A stretch of 64,000 bases of DNA from Achromobacter sp. MYb9 (GTDB taxonomy: Bacteria > Pseudomonadota > Gammaproteobacteria > Burkholderiales > Burkholderiaceae_B). The stretch lies in NCBI RefSeq assembly GCF_002975275.1, contig NZ_PCOQ01000020.1, positions 1 through 64,000 on the forward strand, written 5' to 3'. The notes beneath the pieces are model-generated. The model saw only the letters and a program-made list of their open reading frames with translations, made no database searches and had not been told where the DNA came from. Positions 1 to 11,570 of the stretch are shown in pieces (within the stretch, counting starts at the first letter, position 1; each line of letters begins with the position of its first letter). A program made the translations under genes and the position numbers.

Positions 1-21
1 GGGTGGGGGTGGGGCGGCGGT

Positions 22-3378
<3,357 letters not shown>

Positions 3379-3399
3379 GTTCTTGGGCTCCGGGCGGCG

Positions 3400-6300
3400 T
3401 CAGCCATGCAGCGACAAGCGCCAGACGCGATAGGGTTGGTCGGGCGACAGCGTCACGGCGCGCGCCGCGCCGCGCCAGGTGTCGCGGCTGTCCGTCAGCA
3501 GGTCTTCGGCGGTCAACTGCGTCGCGCCGGCCTGCACCGCGCCGGCATGCACCGCGCCGGCATGCGCCGCGACCTCCGCGCCCCGTTCCGCGAACCGCCA
3601 CAACGGCGGCTCCAGGTACGCGGTCTGCGGGTTGAACGGATCCAGGCTGACCACCGTCAGCACGACATTGCCCAGACCGGGCGTGGCCTTCAAGAAGGCC
3701 AGCACGCGATCATTCCCGCTGGCGACCGCGGTCAGCCCGCGGTGCGTTTGCAGCGCGGGATTGGCGCGGCGGATCTGATTCAGGCGGGCGATTTCGGCGC
3801 GGATATTGCCGGCCTGGCGCCAGTCGCGCGGACGCAGCTCGTATTTCTCGGAATCCAGGTATTCCTCCTTGCCGGGCACGGCGGCGGCCTCGCACAGCTC
3901 GAATCCGCTATAGACGCCCCACAGGCCGGCTCCCATCGCGGCCAGCGCTGCGCGGATCAGGAAGCCGGCGCGGCCCGAGGTCTGCAGGAACAGCGGGTTG
4001 ATGTCGGGCGTGTTGACGAAGAAATGCGGGCGGAAGAAATCGGCCGGCGGCGGCCGCGAAACTTCTTCCAGATAGGCCTGCAGTTCGGCCTTTTCGTTGC
4101 GCCACGTGAAATAGGTGTAGGACTGCGTGAAGCCCACCTTGGCCAACCGGTACATCATCTTCGGGCGCGTGAACGCTTCGGACAGGAACAGCACGTCGGG
4201 ATGCTGGCCATGCACTTCGGCGATCAGCCATTGCCAGAACGGCAGCGGCTTGGTGTGCGGATTGTCCACCCGGAAAATGCGCACGCCATGGTCGACCCAG
4301 AACAGCACCACGTCACGGAGCGCGCGCCACAACGAGAGCTTGCGGGTGCGACGCGGCGGCGGGCCGTAGAACGAGACGTTGACGATGTCTTCATACTTCT
4401 TGGGCGGATTCTCGGCGTAGCGCAGCGACCCGTCCGGACGCCACGAGAACCAGTCGGGGTGCGCCTGCAGCCAGGGATGGTCGGGCGAACACTGGATGGC
4501 GAAATCCAGCGCCACTTCCATGCCGTGGCCATGCGCCGCCTCCACCAGCCGCAGAAAGTCCGGCAGCGTGCCCAGCTTGGGGTCGATGGCGTCGTGGCCG
4601 CCTTCGGCCGCGCCGATGGCGTAGGGGCTGCCGACATCGTCCGGGCCGGCGGTCAGGCTGTTGTTGGGGCCTTTCCGGTTGCGCCGCCCGATGGGATGAA
4701 TGGGCGGCATGTAAAGCACGTCGAACCCCATTTCCTGGATGTCGGGCAGCCGCGCGATGACGTCGTCGAAGGTGCCGTGGCGGCCGGGTTCGCGCGCCTG
4801 CGACCGGGGAAACAGTTCATACCACGCGCCGTGGGCCGCTTGCGGGCGGTCGACCCATACCGGATACCGCGTGGCGGTCACGGATTCAAACGGATGCGCG
4901 TCCAGTTCGCGCATGGCGTGGGCCAGGCCGGCGCCCAGCAACAGGGCGACCTGCTCATCCGTCGGCGCGGCGTCGGCGGGCACGTCCGGCAGCGCCTTCA
5001 GCACGCGCTTGATTTCGGCCGCGCCATCGCTTGCGGAGGGGAGGCGGCTGGCGCGCCTGTCGGCGTCGCGCAGCAATTGCAGACCCTCGGCGATTTCCAG
5101 GCCCAACGCGCGGCCGGCCCGATGCTTGACTTCGAGGTCGTGGCGGAACGTTTCCCAGGCGTCGAACCATGCGGCGACCTGGAACTCGTGCGGCCCGATG
5201 CGGCGCGGGCGAAAGCTGGCTTGCCAGCGGTCGTTGGCGATCAGTTGCAGGGGTACGCGGCGCCAGTTCGGCTCGTCGGCCGCGCGCCACCGCAATTCGG
5301 CGCCGATGCGATCGTGGCCGTCCATCACCAGATCCGCCTGCACGGTGACGCGTTCGTGGACCACGCATTTGACCGGGAGCGCGCCGTCGTCCACGGCGGG
5401 AGAGACGCTTTCGATGGCGATGCGCAAACCGGCGCCGCCTTCCGTGCGGGGGCCGGGGTGGCGAGAGGCTTCGCGCACGGGCGGCATCGGCGTGATCGCC
5501 ATCACCGCGTAGCCGGCGGGGGCCAGGGCATCGCCATCCGGCATTGGCATTCCGGCGTCCGGGTGCGGCGCGATGTCGCCAGGCGGCAGGCAGGACGCCA
5601 CGGCATCCCAATCGATCCGGGCCAGCGCCGAATCGGCGGGATTCAAGGCAAGGATCGCGGTTGCGCCTTCCGCGGCGTCGCGCAGCACCAGCGTCGCGCG
5701 GCCGTCACGGCCGCCCAGCACATGGGGCCGGCCCGTTTGCAACGGCAGTGCGCCAAGCCATTGGTTGATCTGCCGCGCCGGGCCGGGCGAATCGACATCC
5801 GCTTCGTCGGCCAGCCAGCCGTTGGCGGTAAAGGCGGCAGCCCAGGCGCGGCGGCCGTCGGCCGGCGGCACGGCCGCGGACGCCGAGCCATCCAAGGGCG
5901 AGACGCAGGCCAGGACGGGGGCGACTTTCTCCAGCCGCGCGGCCTCTTCCGCCAGCCAACCCGACTTGTAGTCCCACCAGGCTAGCGACGAGAACACGCC
6001 GTCGAAGCCAGCGTTGCGCAACGCCTCCAGTTGCGGCGGGCTCATGCCGGGCGTCCAGGCCACGCAGGGCGGTTGCGTCGCGTGCCGCCGCAAGGGGGCC
6101 AACAGTTCCTGCCACGCCACGGCGGGCAGGCACTGCGGGGCCTCGAACAGGAAGCCCGTCACCCCGGCGTCGGCCCAGCGCGCAAGCCGCGCGCCCCACG
6201 AGGCCGTGAAGCCGTCGGGCGGGCCGTCGTTCAGCGCCATCAGCCCCCAATCGCTGACAGGCAGGCGGGGGTCCCGCGCCGGGTCTTCGGGGTGCGCGCG

Positions 6301-6672
6301 GTACCAGCCCGGCGGCGCGGTGCCGGGGCTGGCATCCACCGAGACGCGGTCGAACATTACGCGGACCCACAACGCCAGCTCGTGATTCGCGGCCGCCTGC
6401 GCCAGCCGCGACAATCTGTCCGTGATCGGCTCTGTCTGGTTCGACGCCGGGCTCAGGTCGGCGTCGACGGGCGCCAGCGAAGGCGCGCCGGCGGGCCGCA
6501 ACCAGGGCGGCGCGATCAGCACGGCATCGAACCCCGCCTGGCGAATGCGCGACAGCCTGGTGTCCCACTCGGCGTCGCCTTCCACCGGCGCACCGTCCGG
6601 AAAGCCTCGACTCGCATGGCAGATGCGCAGCGGGGTATGGGGGGCCGGGGTAAGGGGGACGGTGGCGGTCAT
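3400..6672 (-). CDS. glgE: Alpha-1,4-glucan:maltose-1-phosphate maltosyltransferase GlgE, with long N-terminal extension
   Basis: Cytosolic GH13_3 enzyme that transfers maltosyl units from maltose 1-phosphate to alpha-1,4-glucan. The C-terminal two thirds carry the GlgE signatures: ELFPRSQ, MPPIHPIGRRNRKG, DFAIQCSPDHPW, FRVDNPHTKP with nucleophile Asp803, and FLSEAFTRP with acid/base Glu832. The 29-residue spacing of these two acids matches characterised GlgE. At 1090 residues it is about 400 longer than a typical GlgE (roughly 660-700). The extra N-terminal ~410 residues resemble a second alpha-amylase-like barrel (for example SRIRQAGFDAVLIAPPW) but show no clear catalytic triad. A short HAGAV-type tandem repeat lies near the C-terminus. 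The gene sits 15 bases after glgA and 21 before treS-mak, so the three are probably cotranscribed. Confidence 0.93.
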   Translation of the reverse strand: MTATVPLTPAPHTPLRICHASRGFPDGAPVEGDAEWDTRLSRIRQAGFDAVLIAPPWLRPAGAPSLAPVDADLSPASNQTEPITDRLSRLAQAAANHELALWVRVMFDRVSVDASPGTAPPGWYRAHPEDPARDPRLPVSDWGLMALNDGPPDGFTASWGARLARWADAGVTGFLFEAPQCLPAVAWQELLAPLRRHATQPPCVAWTPGMSPPQLEALRNAGFDGVFSSLAWWDYKSGWLAEEAARLEKVAPVLACVSPLDGSASAAVPPADGRRAWAAAFTANGWLADEADVDSPGPARQINQWLGALPLQTGRPHVLGGRDGRATLVLRDAAEGATAILALNPADSALARIDWDAVASCLPPGDIAPHPDAGMPMPDGDALAPAGYAVMAITPMPPVREASRHPGPRTEGGAGLRIAIESVSPAVDDGALPVKCVVHERVTVQADLVMDGHDRIGAELRWRAADEPNWRRVPLQLIANDRWQASFRPRRIGPHEFQVAAWFDAWETFRHDLEVKHRAGRALGLEIAEGLQLLRDADRRASRLPSASDGAAEIKRVLKALPDVPADAAPTDEQVALLLGAGLAHAMRELDAHPFESVTATRYPVWVDRPQAAHGAWYELFPRSQAREPGRHGTFDDVIARLPDIQEMGFDVLYMPPIHPIGRRNRKGPNNSLTAGPDDVGSPYAIGAAEGGHDAIDPKLGTLPDFLRLVEAAHGHGMEVALDFAIQCSPDHPWLQAHPDWFSWRPDGSLRYAENPPKKYEDIVNVSFYGPPPRRTRKLSLWRALRDVVLFWVDHGVRIFRVDNPHTKPLPFWQWLIAEVHGQHPDVLFLSEAFTRPKMMYRLAKVGFTQSYTYFTWRNEKAELQAYLEEVSRPPPADFFRPHFFVNTPDINPLFLQTSGRAGFLIRAALAAMGAGLWGVYSGFELCEAAAVPGKEEYLDSEKYELRPRDWRQAGNIRAEIARLNQIRRANPALQTHRGLTAVASGNDRVLAFLKATPGLGNVVLTVVSLDPFNPQTAYLEPPLWRFAERGAEVAAHAGAVHAGAVQAGATQLTAEDLLTDSRDTWRGAARAVTLSPDQPYRVWRLSLHG
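3523..3567. repeat. Three tandem 15-bp units inside glgE
   Basis: Three consecutive 15-bp copies of a cgcgccggcMtgcac-type unit, the third diverging in its last bases. Read on the minus strand within glgE, they encode an alanine/glycine-rich run of HAGAV, HAGAV, QAGAT pentapeptides about 45 residues before the stop. The reading frame is kept, so gain or loss of a unit would change only the length of a surface loop. Confidence 0.8.
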
Positions 6673-6687
6673 GCGGTTGCGCCTCGC

Positions 6688-8274
6688 TTATAGGGGCATC
6701 GGCATGGAACCGCGCGCCTGCCGTGTTCGCCGGTGCCCCGCCTGGGATGCTTGGGACGCCTCGGACGCCTGGGCCGGCGCGGGCACGGCGGCGGCGTCTT
6801 CGACGGTGGAATCCCCGGCCAGGGCCTGGATAAGCTGTTCATACGGACCGACGGCGCGCTGCCAGCTGAAATCCCGGGTCATGCCGTTGCGTTGCATCGC
6901 CCGCCACAGCGTCGGGTGCCGGCGCAAGTGCATCGCGCGGGACAGCGCGTCCGCCATGGCGTCCGGGCTGTCCCCATCGAACAACAGGCCATTGGCGAAC
7001 GCCATGGCGGTAAGCGGCGCGTCGGCGCCCGGGTCTTCAATGGTGTCGGCCATGCCGCCGACGCGCGACCCGATGGGCACGGTGCCGTAGCGCATGGCGT
7101 AAAGCGGGGTGAGTCCGAACGGCTCGAAGCGGCTGCCATGCAGCAGGATGTCGCCCCCGGCATGCAGCCGGTGCGCGCCGGTCTCGTTGTAGCCAATGCG
7201 CGTGGCGCAGCGCTTCGGGTATCGGGTGGCCAGCGACGCCAGCGCGTTTTCCAGGCGCCGGTCGCCCTGGCCCAAGATGGCCACCTGCATGTCGGCATGG
7301 GCATCCAGCACACGGGGCAGCGCCTCGGCGGCCACGTCCGCCATCTTCTGTTCGGTCAGGCGGCTGCCAAGCACCACCAGCGTGGCCTGGGCGTCCGGCA
7401 GCAGGTCGAACTCGCGCTGCAGGACGGTCTTGCACAGACGCTTGTTCGCCAAGTCCCCAGCGTGGTAGCGCAACGGCCCCAGTTGCGGGTCGCGGGCGGG
7501 GTCCCACAGGGCCGTGTCGATGCCGTTGGGAATCGCCATCAGGTCCGCGGCGCGCTCGCGCAGCAGGCCATCCAGCCCGCAACCGAATGCCGGGGTCAGG
7601 ATCTCGCGGGCATAGGTGCGGCTGACGGTCGTCAGGTGGTCGGCGTGGCGGATGCCTGCCTTCATGAAGTTCAGTTTGTCCCAGGCGATCATCGCGTCTT
7701 CGCTGCGGCACGCGGGAGGAATGCCCAGGGCCGGGGCGTCCTCAAGGGGGAATTGCCCTTGGAAAGCCAGGTTGTGGATCGTCAGCACGCTTTTGACGTC
7801 CTGGACGCCCGCTTCGCGCAACAGCAACGGCGTCAGCGCCGCGTGCCAGTCATGCGCATGCACCACGGTGGGGCGGGGCAGGCCGGGCAATCCCTGCGCG
7901 ACCCGCACGGCGGCATGGCACAAGGCGGCGTAGCGCACCCCGTTATCCGCGTGTTCCTGGCCGTCGTCGTTCATGTACAGGCCGGCGCGGTCATAAAGCG
8001 CGTCGTTCTCCAGCAGCAGGAAGGACAGCTCGGAGGCGGGGCACACGCCAGCCAGCAGTCGGGCGTCGCCTCCTGGCAGGTCGTCCAGCCTGGCCACTTC
8101 ACGCGCGCCCGCCAGGCGGCGCGTCACGCCGCGATACGCGGGCAGCAGGATGGTCGCGGCGATGCCGCGTTCGGACAGCGCCCGCGCCATGCCGGTGATG
8201 GCGTCCCCAAGCCCGCCTGTCTTGGCAAGGGGGAATGCTTCGGCAGCCACTATGAGTATTGTCGTCGTCGCCAT
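6688..8274 (-). CDS. glgA: Glycogen synthase, GT5 family (GlgA)
   Basis: ADP-glucose:alpha-1,4-glucan glucosyltransferase, 528 residues, the usual length. The N-terminus MATTTILIVAAEAFPLAK leads into the KTGGLGD motif (Lys18) that binds ADP-glucose; HAHDWHAAL, LTIHNLAFQG and the C-terminal SRFEPFGLTPLYAMRYGT segment are also typical GT5. An upstream in-frame extension is open, but the start is set by this conserved N-terminus and by a GGAG box about 9 bases upstream. It is the promoter-proximal gene of the minus-strand operon and is divergent from the TPP enzyme gene. With GlgE and TreS-Mak downstream, the operon covers both the classical and the maltose-1-phosphate routes to alpha-glucan. 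Confidence 0.94.
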   Translation of the reverse strand: MATTTILIVAAEAFPLAKTGGLGDAITGMARALSERGIAATILLPAYRGVTRRLAGAREVARLDDLPGGDARLLAGVCPASELSFLLLENDALYDRAGLYMNDDGQEHADNGVRYAALCHAAVRVAQGLPGLPRPTVVHAHDWHAALTPLLLREAGVQDVKSVLTIHNLAFQGQFPLEDAPALGIPPACRSEDAMIAWDKLNFMKAGIRHADHLTTVSRTYAREILTPAFGCGLDGLLRERAADLMAIPNGIDTALWDPARDPQLGPLRYHAGDLANKRLCKTVLQREFDLLPDAQATLVVLGSRLTEQKMADVAAEALPRVLDAHADMQVAILGQGDRRLENALASLATRYPKRCATRIGYNETGAHRLHAGGDILLHGSRFEPFGLTPLYAMRYGTVPIGSRVGGMADTIEDPGADAPLTAMAFANGLLFDGDSPDAMADALSRAMHLRRHPTLWRAMQRNGMTRDFSWQRAVGPYEQLIQALAGDSTVEDAAAVPAPAQASEASQASQAGHRRTRQARGSMPMPL

Positions 8275-8513
8275 GCTTGTTGCTCCGGGGAGAGTCGGAG
8301 GGCCACTGAAAAAGGGGGCCCGATTCCGTAAGCCTTTCAATGCGCAAGAGGCGTGCCCGCGTCGCCGCCACAATGGCGCGCCGCCCGGGGCCGGGGCGCC
8401 GGGTGTCGTTGTTGCTGACTTTTGTAAAACTGGGAGCGGCGCACCATTTCCCCTGGAAACGGCGCTGCCAGGCATGGCGGTTGCGGCGCGCTGGGGTTCC
8501 CGACAACCATGGC

Positions 8514-8519
8514 AAGGAG
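8514..8519 (+). promoter_or_regulatory. Shine-Dalgarno AAGGAG that selects a TTG start
   Basis: AAGGAG lies 7 bases before an in-frame TTG at 8527. The upstream ATG at 8509 has no ribosome-binding site, and starting there would place this AAGGAG inside the coding sequence. Confidence 0.7.
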
Positions 8520-8526
8520 CGTCAAC

Positions 8527-10296
8527 TTGAAAACCGTTTCCGATTTTGTGCTCGCCCGGTTGGGCGAATGGGGCGTGCAACGCGTGTTTGGCTATCCCGG
8601 CGACGGGATCAACGGGTTGATCGGCGCGTTCGGGAAAAACAAGGACCTGGAGTTCATCCAGACGCGCCACGAGGAAGGCGCGGCGTTCATGGCCTGCGCC
8701 CACGCCAAGTTCACCGGGCAGGTCGGCGTGTGCCTGGCGACGTCCGGCCCCGGGGCCATCCATTTGCTCAACGGCCTGTACGACGCGAAGCTGGACCATC
8801 AGCCGGTGGTGGCCATCGTGGGCCAGCAGGCGCGCAGCGCGCTAGGGGGCGACTATCAACAGGAAGTCGACCTGGTGAACTTGTTCAAGGACGTGGCGCA
8901 CGACTTCGTGCACATGGTGACGTCGCCCCTGCAGGTGCGCCATATGGTGGACCGCGCCATGCGTATCGCGATGGAGCGGCGCGGCGTGACCTGCCTGATC
9001 TTTCCGAACGACGTGCAGGACCTGGAGGCCGTGGAGGCGCCGCCCCGCGAGCATGGCACGGTGCATACCGGCATCGGCCTGACGTCGCACGCCGCCGTGC
9101 CGCCGGAGGCGGCGCTGGACAATGCCGCGGCGATCCTGAACCGGGGCGAACGCGTGGCGATGCTGGTGGGCGCGGGCGCGCTCGAGGCGGGCGAAGCGGT
9201 GCAGGCGGTGGCCGACCGGTTGGGCGCGGGCGTGGCCAAAGCCCTGCTGGGCAAGGCGGTGGTGCCGGACGAACTGCCTTACGTGACGGGGGCCATCGGC
9301 CTGCTGGGCACGCAACCCAGTTGGGAAATGATGAATGAATGCGACACGTTGTTGATGGTCGGCACATCGTTTCCCTATGCCGAATTCCTGCCGAAAGAGG
9401 GGCAGGCCCGGGCCGTGCAGATCGACGTCGATGGGCGCAAGCTCAGCCTGCGCTATCCGGTCGAAGCCGGCCTGGTGGGCGATGCGCGCCTGACCTTGCA
9501 GGCGTTGCTGCCCCGGCTCGAACCGAAGGCGTCCGACCGTTGGCGCAAGGGGATCGAAAAACGCGTGGCGCGCTGGCGCGAGACGGTGGCGGCGCGCGCC
9601 ATGGTCCAGGCCAATGGCATCAATCCCCAACGTCCGTTCCTGGAATTGTCGCGGCGGCTGCCGGCGCAGTGCATCGTCACCTGCGATTCCGGCACGGCCG
9701 CCAACTGGTATGCGCGCGACGTGCAATTGCGCGACGGCATGATGGGATCGGTGTCGGGCGGATTGGCCAGCATGGGTTGCGGGGTGCCATACGCGCTGGC
9801 GGCCAAATTGGCGCATCCGGGGCGGCCGGTGGTCGCGCTGGTGGGGGACGGCGCGATGCAGATGCTGGGTATCAATGAACTGATCACGATTGCGCATCGT
9901 TGGAAAGATTGGTCCAACCCGACGCTGGTGGTGCTGGTGCTGAATAACGGCGACTTGAACCTGGTGACGTGGGAACAACGCGTCATGGGCGGCGATCCGC
10001 GGTTTGGCGACTCGCAATGGCTGCCGCCGTTTTCGTATGCCGACTACGGCCGCATGCTGGGCCTTGAGGGCATCCGGGTGACCGAACCGGACGAGATCGG
10101 CCCCGCGTGGGACCGCGCGCTTGCCGCCGGCCGGCCTGCCGTGCTCGAAATGGTCACCGACCCCGAAGTGCCGCCGATGCCGCCGCATATCTCGTTGAAA
10201 CAGGTCGGCGCGTACATGACCGCGCTGCGCAAAGAGGGCGCAACCACGGGCGGCGCGGCCTTGCGCGCCACGATCAAGCAGTGGTGGGCAAGTTGA
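8527..10296 (+). CDS. Thiamine-pyrophosphate-dependent enzyme (acetolactate synthase / pyruvate oxidase-like)
   Basis: Roughly 589-residue three-domain TPP enzyme. The PYR domain has FGYPGDGINGL and the catalytic-glutamate region RHEEGAAFMA, with LATSGPGAIH after it. The central domain resembles the nucleotide-binding DHS fold (MLVGAGALEAG). The C-terminal PP domain has the TPP/Mg motif VGDGAMQMLG continuing to LNNGDLNLVTWEQR. The family includes PoxB, acetolactate synthase and sulfoacetaldehyde acetyltransferase; the substrate cannot be decided from sequence, though the fold order is PoxB/ALS-like. I prefer the TTG start at 8527 because of the AAGGAG box; an ATG at 8509 would add six residues. 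A PRC-barrel gene follows after 83 bases. It is divergent from the glycogen operon, and about 250 bases between them hold no gene. Confidence 0.88.
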   Translation: MKTVSDFVLARLGEWGVQRVFGYPGDGINGLIGAFGKNKDLEFIQTRHEEGAAFMACAHAKFTGQVGVCLATSGPGAIHLLNGLYDAKLDHQPVVAIVGQQARSALGGDYQQEVDLVNLFKDVAHDFVHMVTSPLQVRHMVDRAMRIAMERRGVTCLIFPNDVQDLEAVEAPPREHGTVHTGIGLTSHAAVPPEAALDNAAAILNRGERVAMLVGAGALEAGEAVQAVADRLGAGVAKALLGKAVVPDELPYVTGAIGLLGTQPSWEMMNECDTLLMVGTSFPYAEFLPKEGQARAVQIDVDGRKLSLRYPVEAGLVGDARLTLQALLPRLEPKASDRWRKGIEKRVARWRETVAARAMVQANGINPQRPFLELSRRLPAQCIVTCDSGTAANWYARDVQLRDGMMGSVSGGLASMGCGVPYALAAKLAHPGRPVVALVGDGAMQMLGINELITIAHRWKDWSNPTLVVLVLNNGDLNLVTWEQRVMGGDPRFGDSQWLPPFSYADYGRMLGLEGIRVTEPDEIGPAWDRALAAGRPAVLEMVTDPEVPPMPPHISLKQVGAYMTALRKEGATTGGAALRATIKQWWAS

Positions 10297-10379
10297 CCGG
10301 CCTTGCGGCACGGCGCTTGCGGAGGAGGGGATTCCTGCCACAAGAACGCGGGGCGAAAGCCCGGCAAAGGAGATAGACC

Positions 10380-10778
10380 ATGGAAACTCAAACCAACATC
10401 GTGGGCGGCCCCAAGAGCGACCCGAGCGGCCCGGGGCCGCAGGTCATGGCGGCGGACACGCTGGAAGGCAATGATGTGTACAACTCCGCCGGCGAGGAGT
10501 TGGGATCGATCAAGGACATCATGATCGATGTGCCGCGTGGCCGCGTGGCGTATGCCGTGCTGTCGCGCGGCGGTGTGCTTGGCATCGGCGACAAGCTCTT
10601 CGCCATTCCCTGGGGCGCCTTGACGCTGGACACGGACCGCAAGTGCTTCGTCCTGAACGTCGACAAGGAAACGCTGAAGAACGCGCCGGGCTTCGATAAG
10701 GACAACTGGCCCAGCATGGCGGACGAAACGTGGGCGCGCAGCCTGCATACTTATTACAAGCAAGACATCTATTGGTAA
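10380..10778 (+). CDS. PRC-barrel domain protein
   Basis: A 132-residue soluble protein. A central PRC-barrel spans roughly residues 22-100: VYNSAGEELGSIKDIMIDVP, then AYAVLSRGGVLGIGDKLFAIPWGAL, which is the usual beta-barrel signature of photosynthetic-reaction-centre H-subunit and RimM relatives. Stand-alone PRC-barrel proteins of this length are common in Burkholderiales, often with stress-linked genes, and their function is unknown. A good AAGGAG box precedes the ATG. It probably shares a transcript with the TPP enzyme gene 83 bases upstream and is followed by a GC-rich stem-loop. Confidence 0.9.
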   Translation: METQTNIVGGPKSDPSGPGPQVMAADTLEGNDVYNSAGEELGSIKDIMIDVPRGRVAYAVLSRGGVLGIGDKLFAIPWGALTLDTDRKCFVLNVDKETLKNAPGFDKDNWPSMADETWARSLHTYYKQDIYW

Positions 10779-10784
10779 GCCGCG

Positions 10785-10808
10785 GCGCCGGGCCGCACGG
10801 CCCGGCGT
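10785..10808. terminator. GC-rich stem-loop between convergent genes
   Basis: A 10-bp stem (GCGCCGGGCC paired with GGCCCGGCGT, one G-U pair) closes a GCAC tetraloop. It lies 7 bases after the PRC-barrel stop and just before the stop of the convergent hydrolase gene. No T-run follows on either strand, so it is at best a bidirectional hairpin terminator; the role is inferred from position. Confidence 0.5.
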
Positions 10809-10811
10809 GCC

Positions 10812-11570
10812 TCAAGGCGCCGGCCGCGGATCTCCCATCCGCGCGCCGGTCACCATTTCCGTGACCCAGTTGACCAGGATCGACGTATACGCCCGCTGCG
10901 AGGATTTTTCCGTCAGGGCGTGGTCGGCGCCATCAATGATGCGGTGGGTCAACGAATGCGACCGCCGGAACGCGGAGCGGTAGCTCATGATGGTGGAATG
11001 CGGGATGAAGGTGTCGTGTTCGGCCTCCACGATCAGCACGTCGCCGGAAAATTCCGCGCAGGCTTTCAACGCGCGATTCGACTCTGGCGGCACGTAAGTG
11101 TTGCGGTAGGCGCGCAACACGTCGCGGTTCAACTGGTTCTTGGGCAGTAGCCATTCGTCGTCCCTGTATAGGGCGGGCACATGCAGCGCCAGCCAGCGCA
11201 CGCGCCGCAGGCCGCTCAGCAGCGCGGCCAGGTAGCCGCCGTAGCTACTGCCCACCACCGCGACGGAACCCGAGTCCAGTGACGGGTGCGCGGCCAGGCG
11301 GTCGTAGGCCGCCATCGCATCGCGCAGATTGTCTTCGCGGGTCACTTGCAGTTGCTGTTGGCGGGTGGCGGCATGGCCGCGCAGGTCGAAGGTCAGGCAC
11401 ACGCACCCCAACGCCGCGATCCCCTTGGCGCGCGACAGGTCGAATTCCTGGCTGCCGCCCCAACCGTGAATGAACAGCACTCCGGGCACCTTGTCTTCCG
11501 GCGTCAGGAACGTGCCATCAAGCACCTGGCCGTCGACCGATAGCGCGATGGGATCGCTATGCGCCGCCAT
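10812..11570 (-). CDS. Alpha/beta hydrolase (dienelactone hydrolase-like)
   Basis: A 252-residue cytoplasmic serine hydrolase. The oxyanion region is VLFIHGWGGSQEFD, the nucleophile elbow is VVGSSYGGYLAA (GxSxG), an acidic residue sits in LIVEAEHDTFIP, and the catalytic histidine is in IDGADHALTE. The start is the ATG at 11570, preceded by GGAGG at 6 bases; longer in-frame openings are ignored. It overlaps the end of the DUF3182 gene by 14 bases, so translation is probably coupled and the two proteins may act on one substrate. The substrate is unknown. Confidence 0.88.
   Translation of the reverse strand: MAAHSDPIALSVDGQVLDGTFLTPEDKVPGVLFIHGWGGSQEFDLSRAKGIAALGCVCLTFDLRGHAATRQQQLQVTREDNLRDAMAAYDRLAAHPSLDSGSVAVVGSSYGGYLAALLSGLRRVRWLALHVPALYRDDEWLLPKNQLNRDVLRAYRNTYVPPESNRALKACAEFSGDVLIVEAEHDTFIPHSTIMSYRSAFRRSHSLTHRIIDGADHALTEKSSQRAYTSILVNWVTEMVTGARMGDPRPAP

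Noticed and set aside
1-21. G-rich run as a G-quadruplex or replication feature
   Set aside because: Only three runs of three or more G are present, followed by GG pairs; it lies between treS and the next gene and may be simple composition bias.
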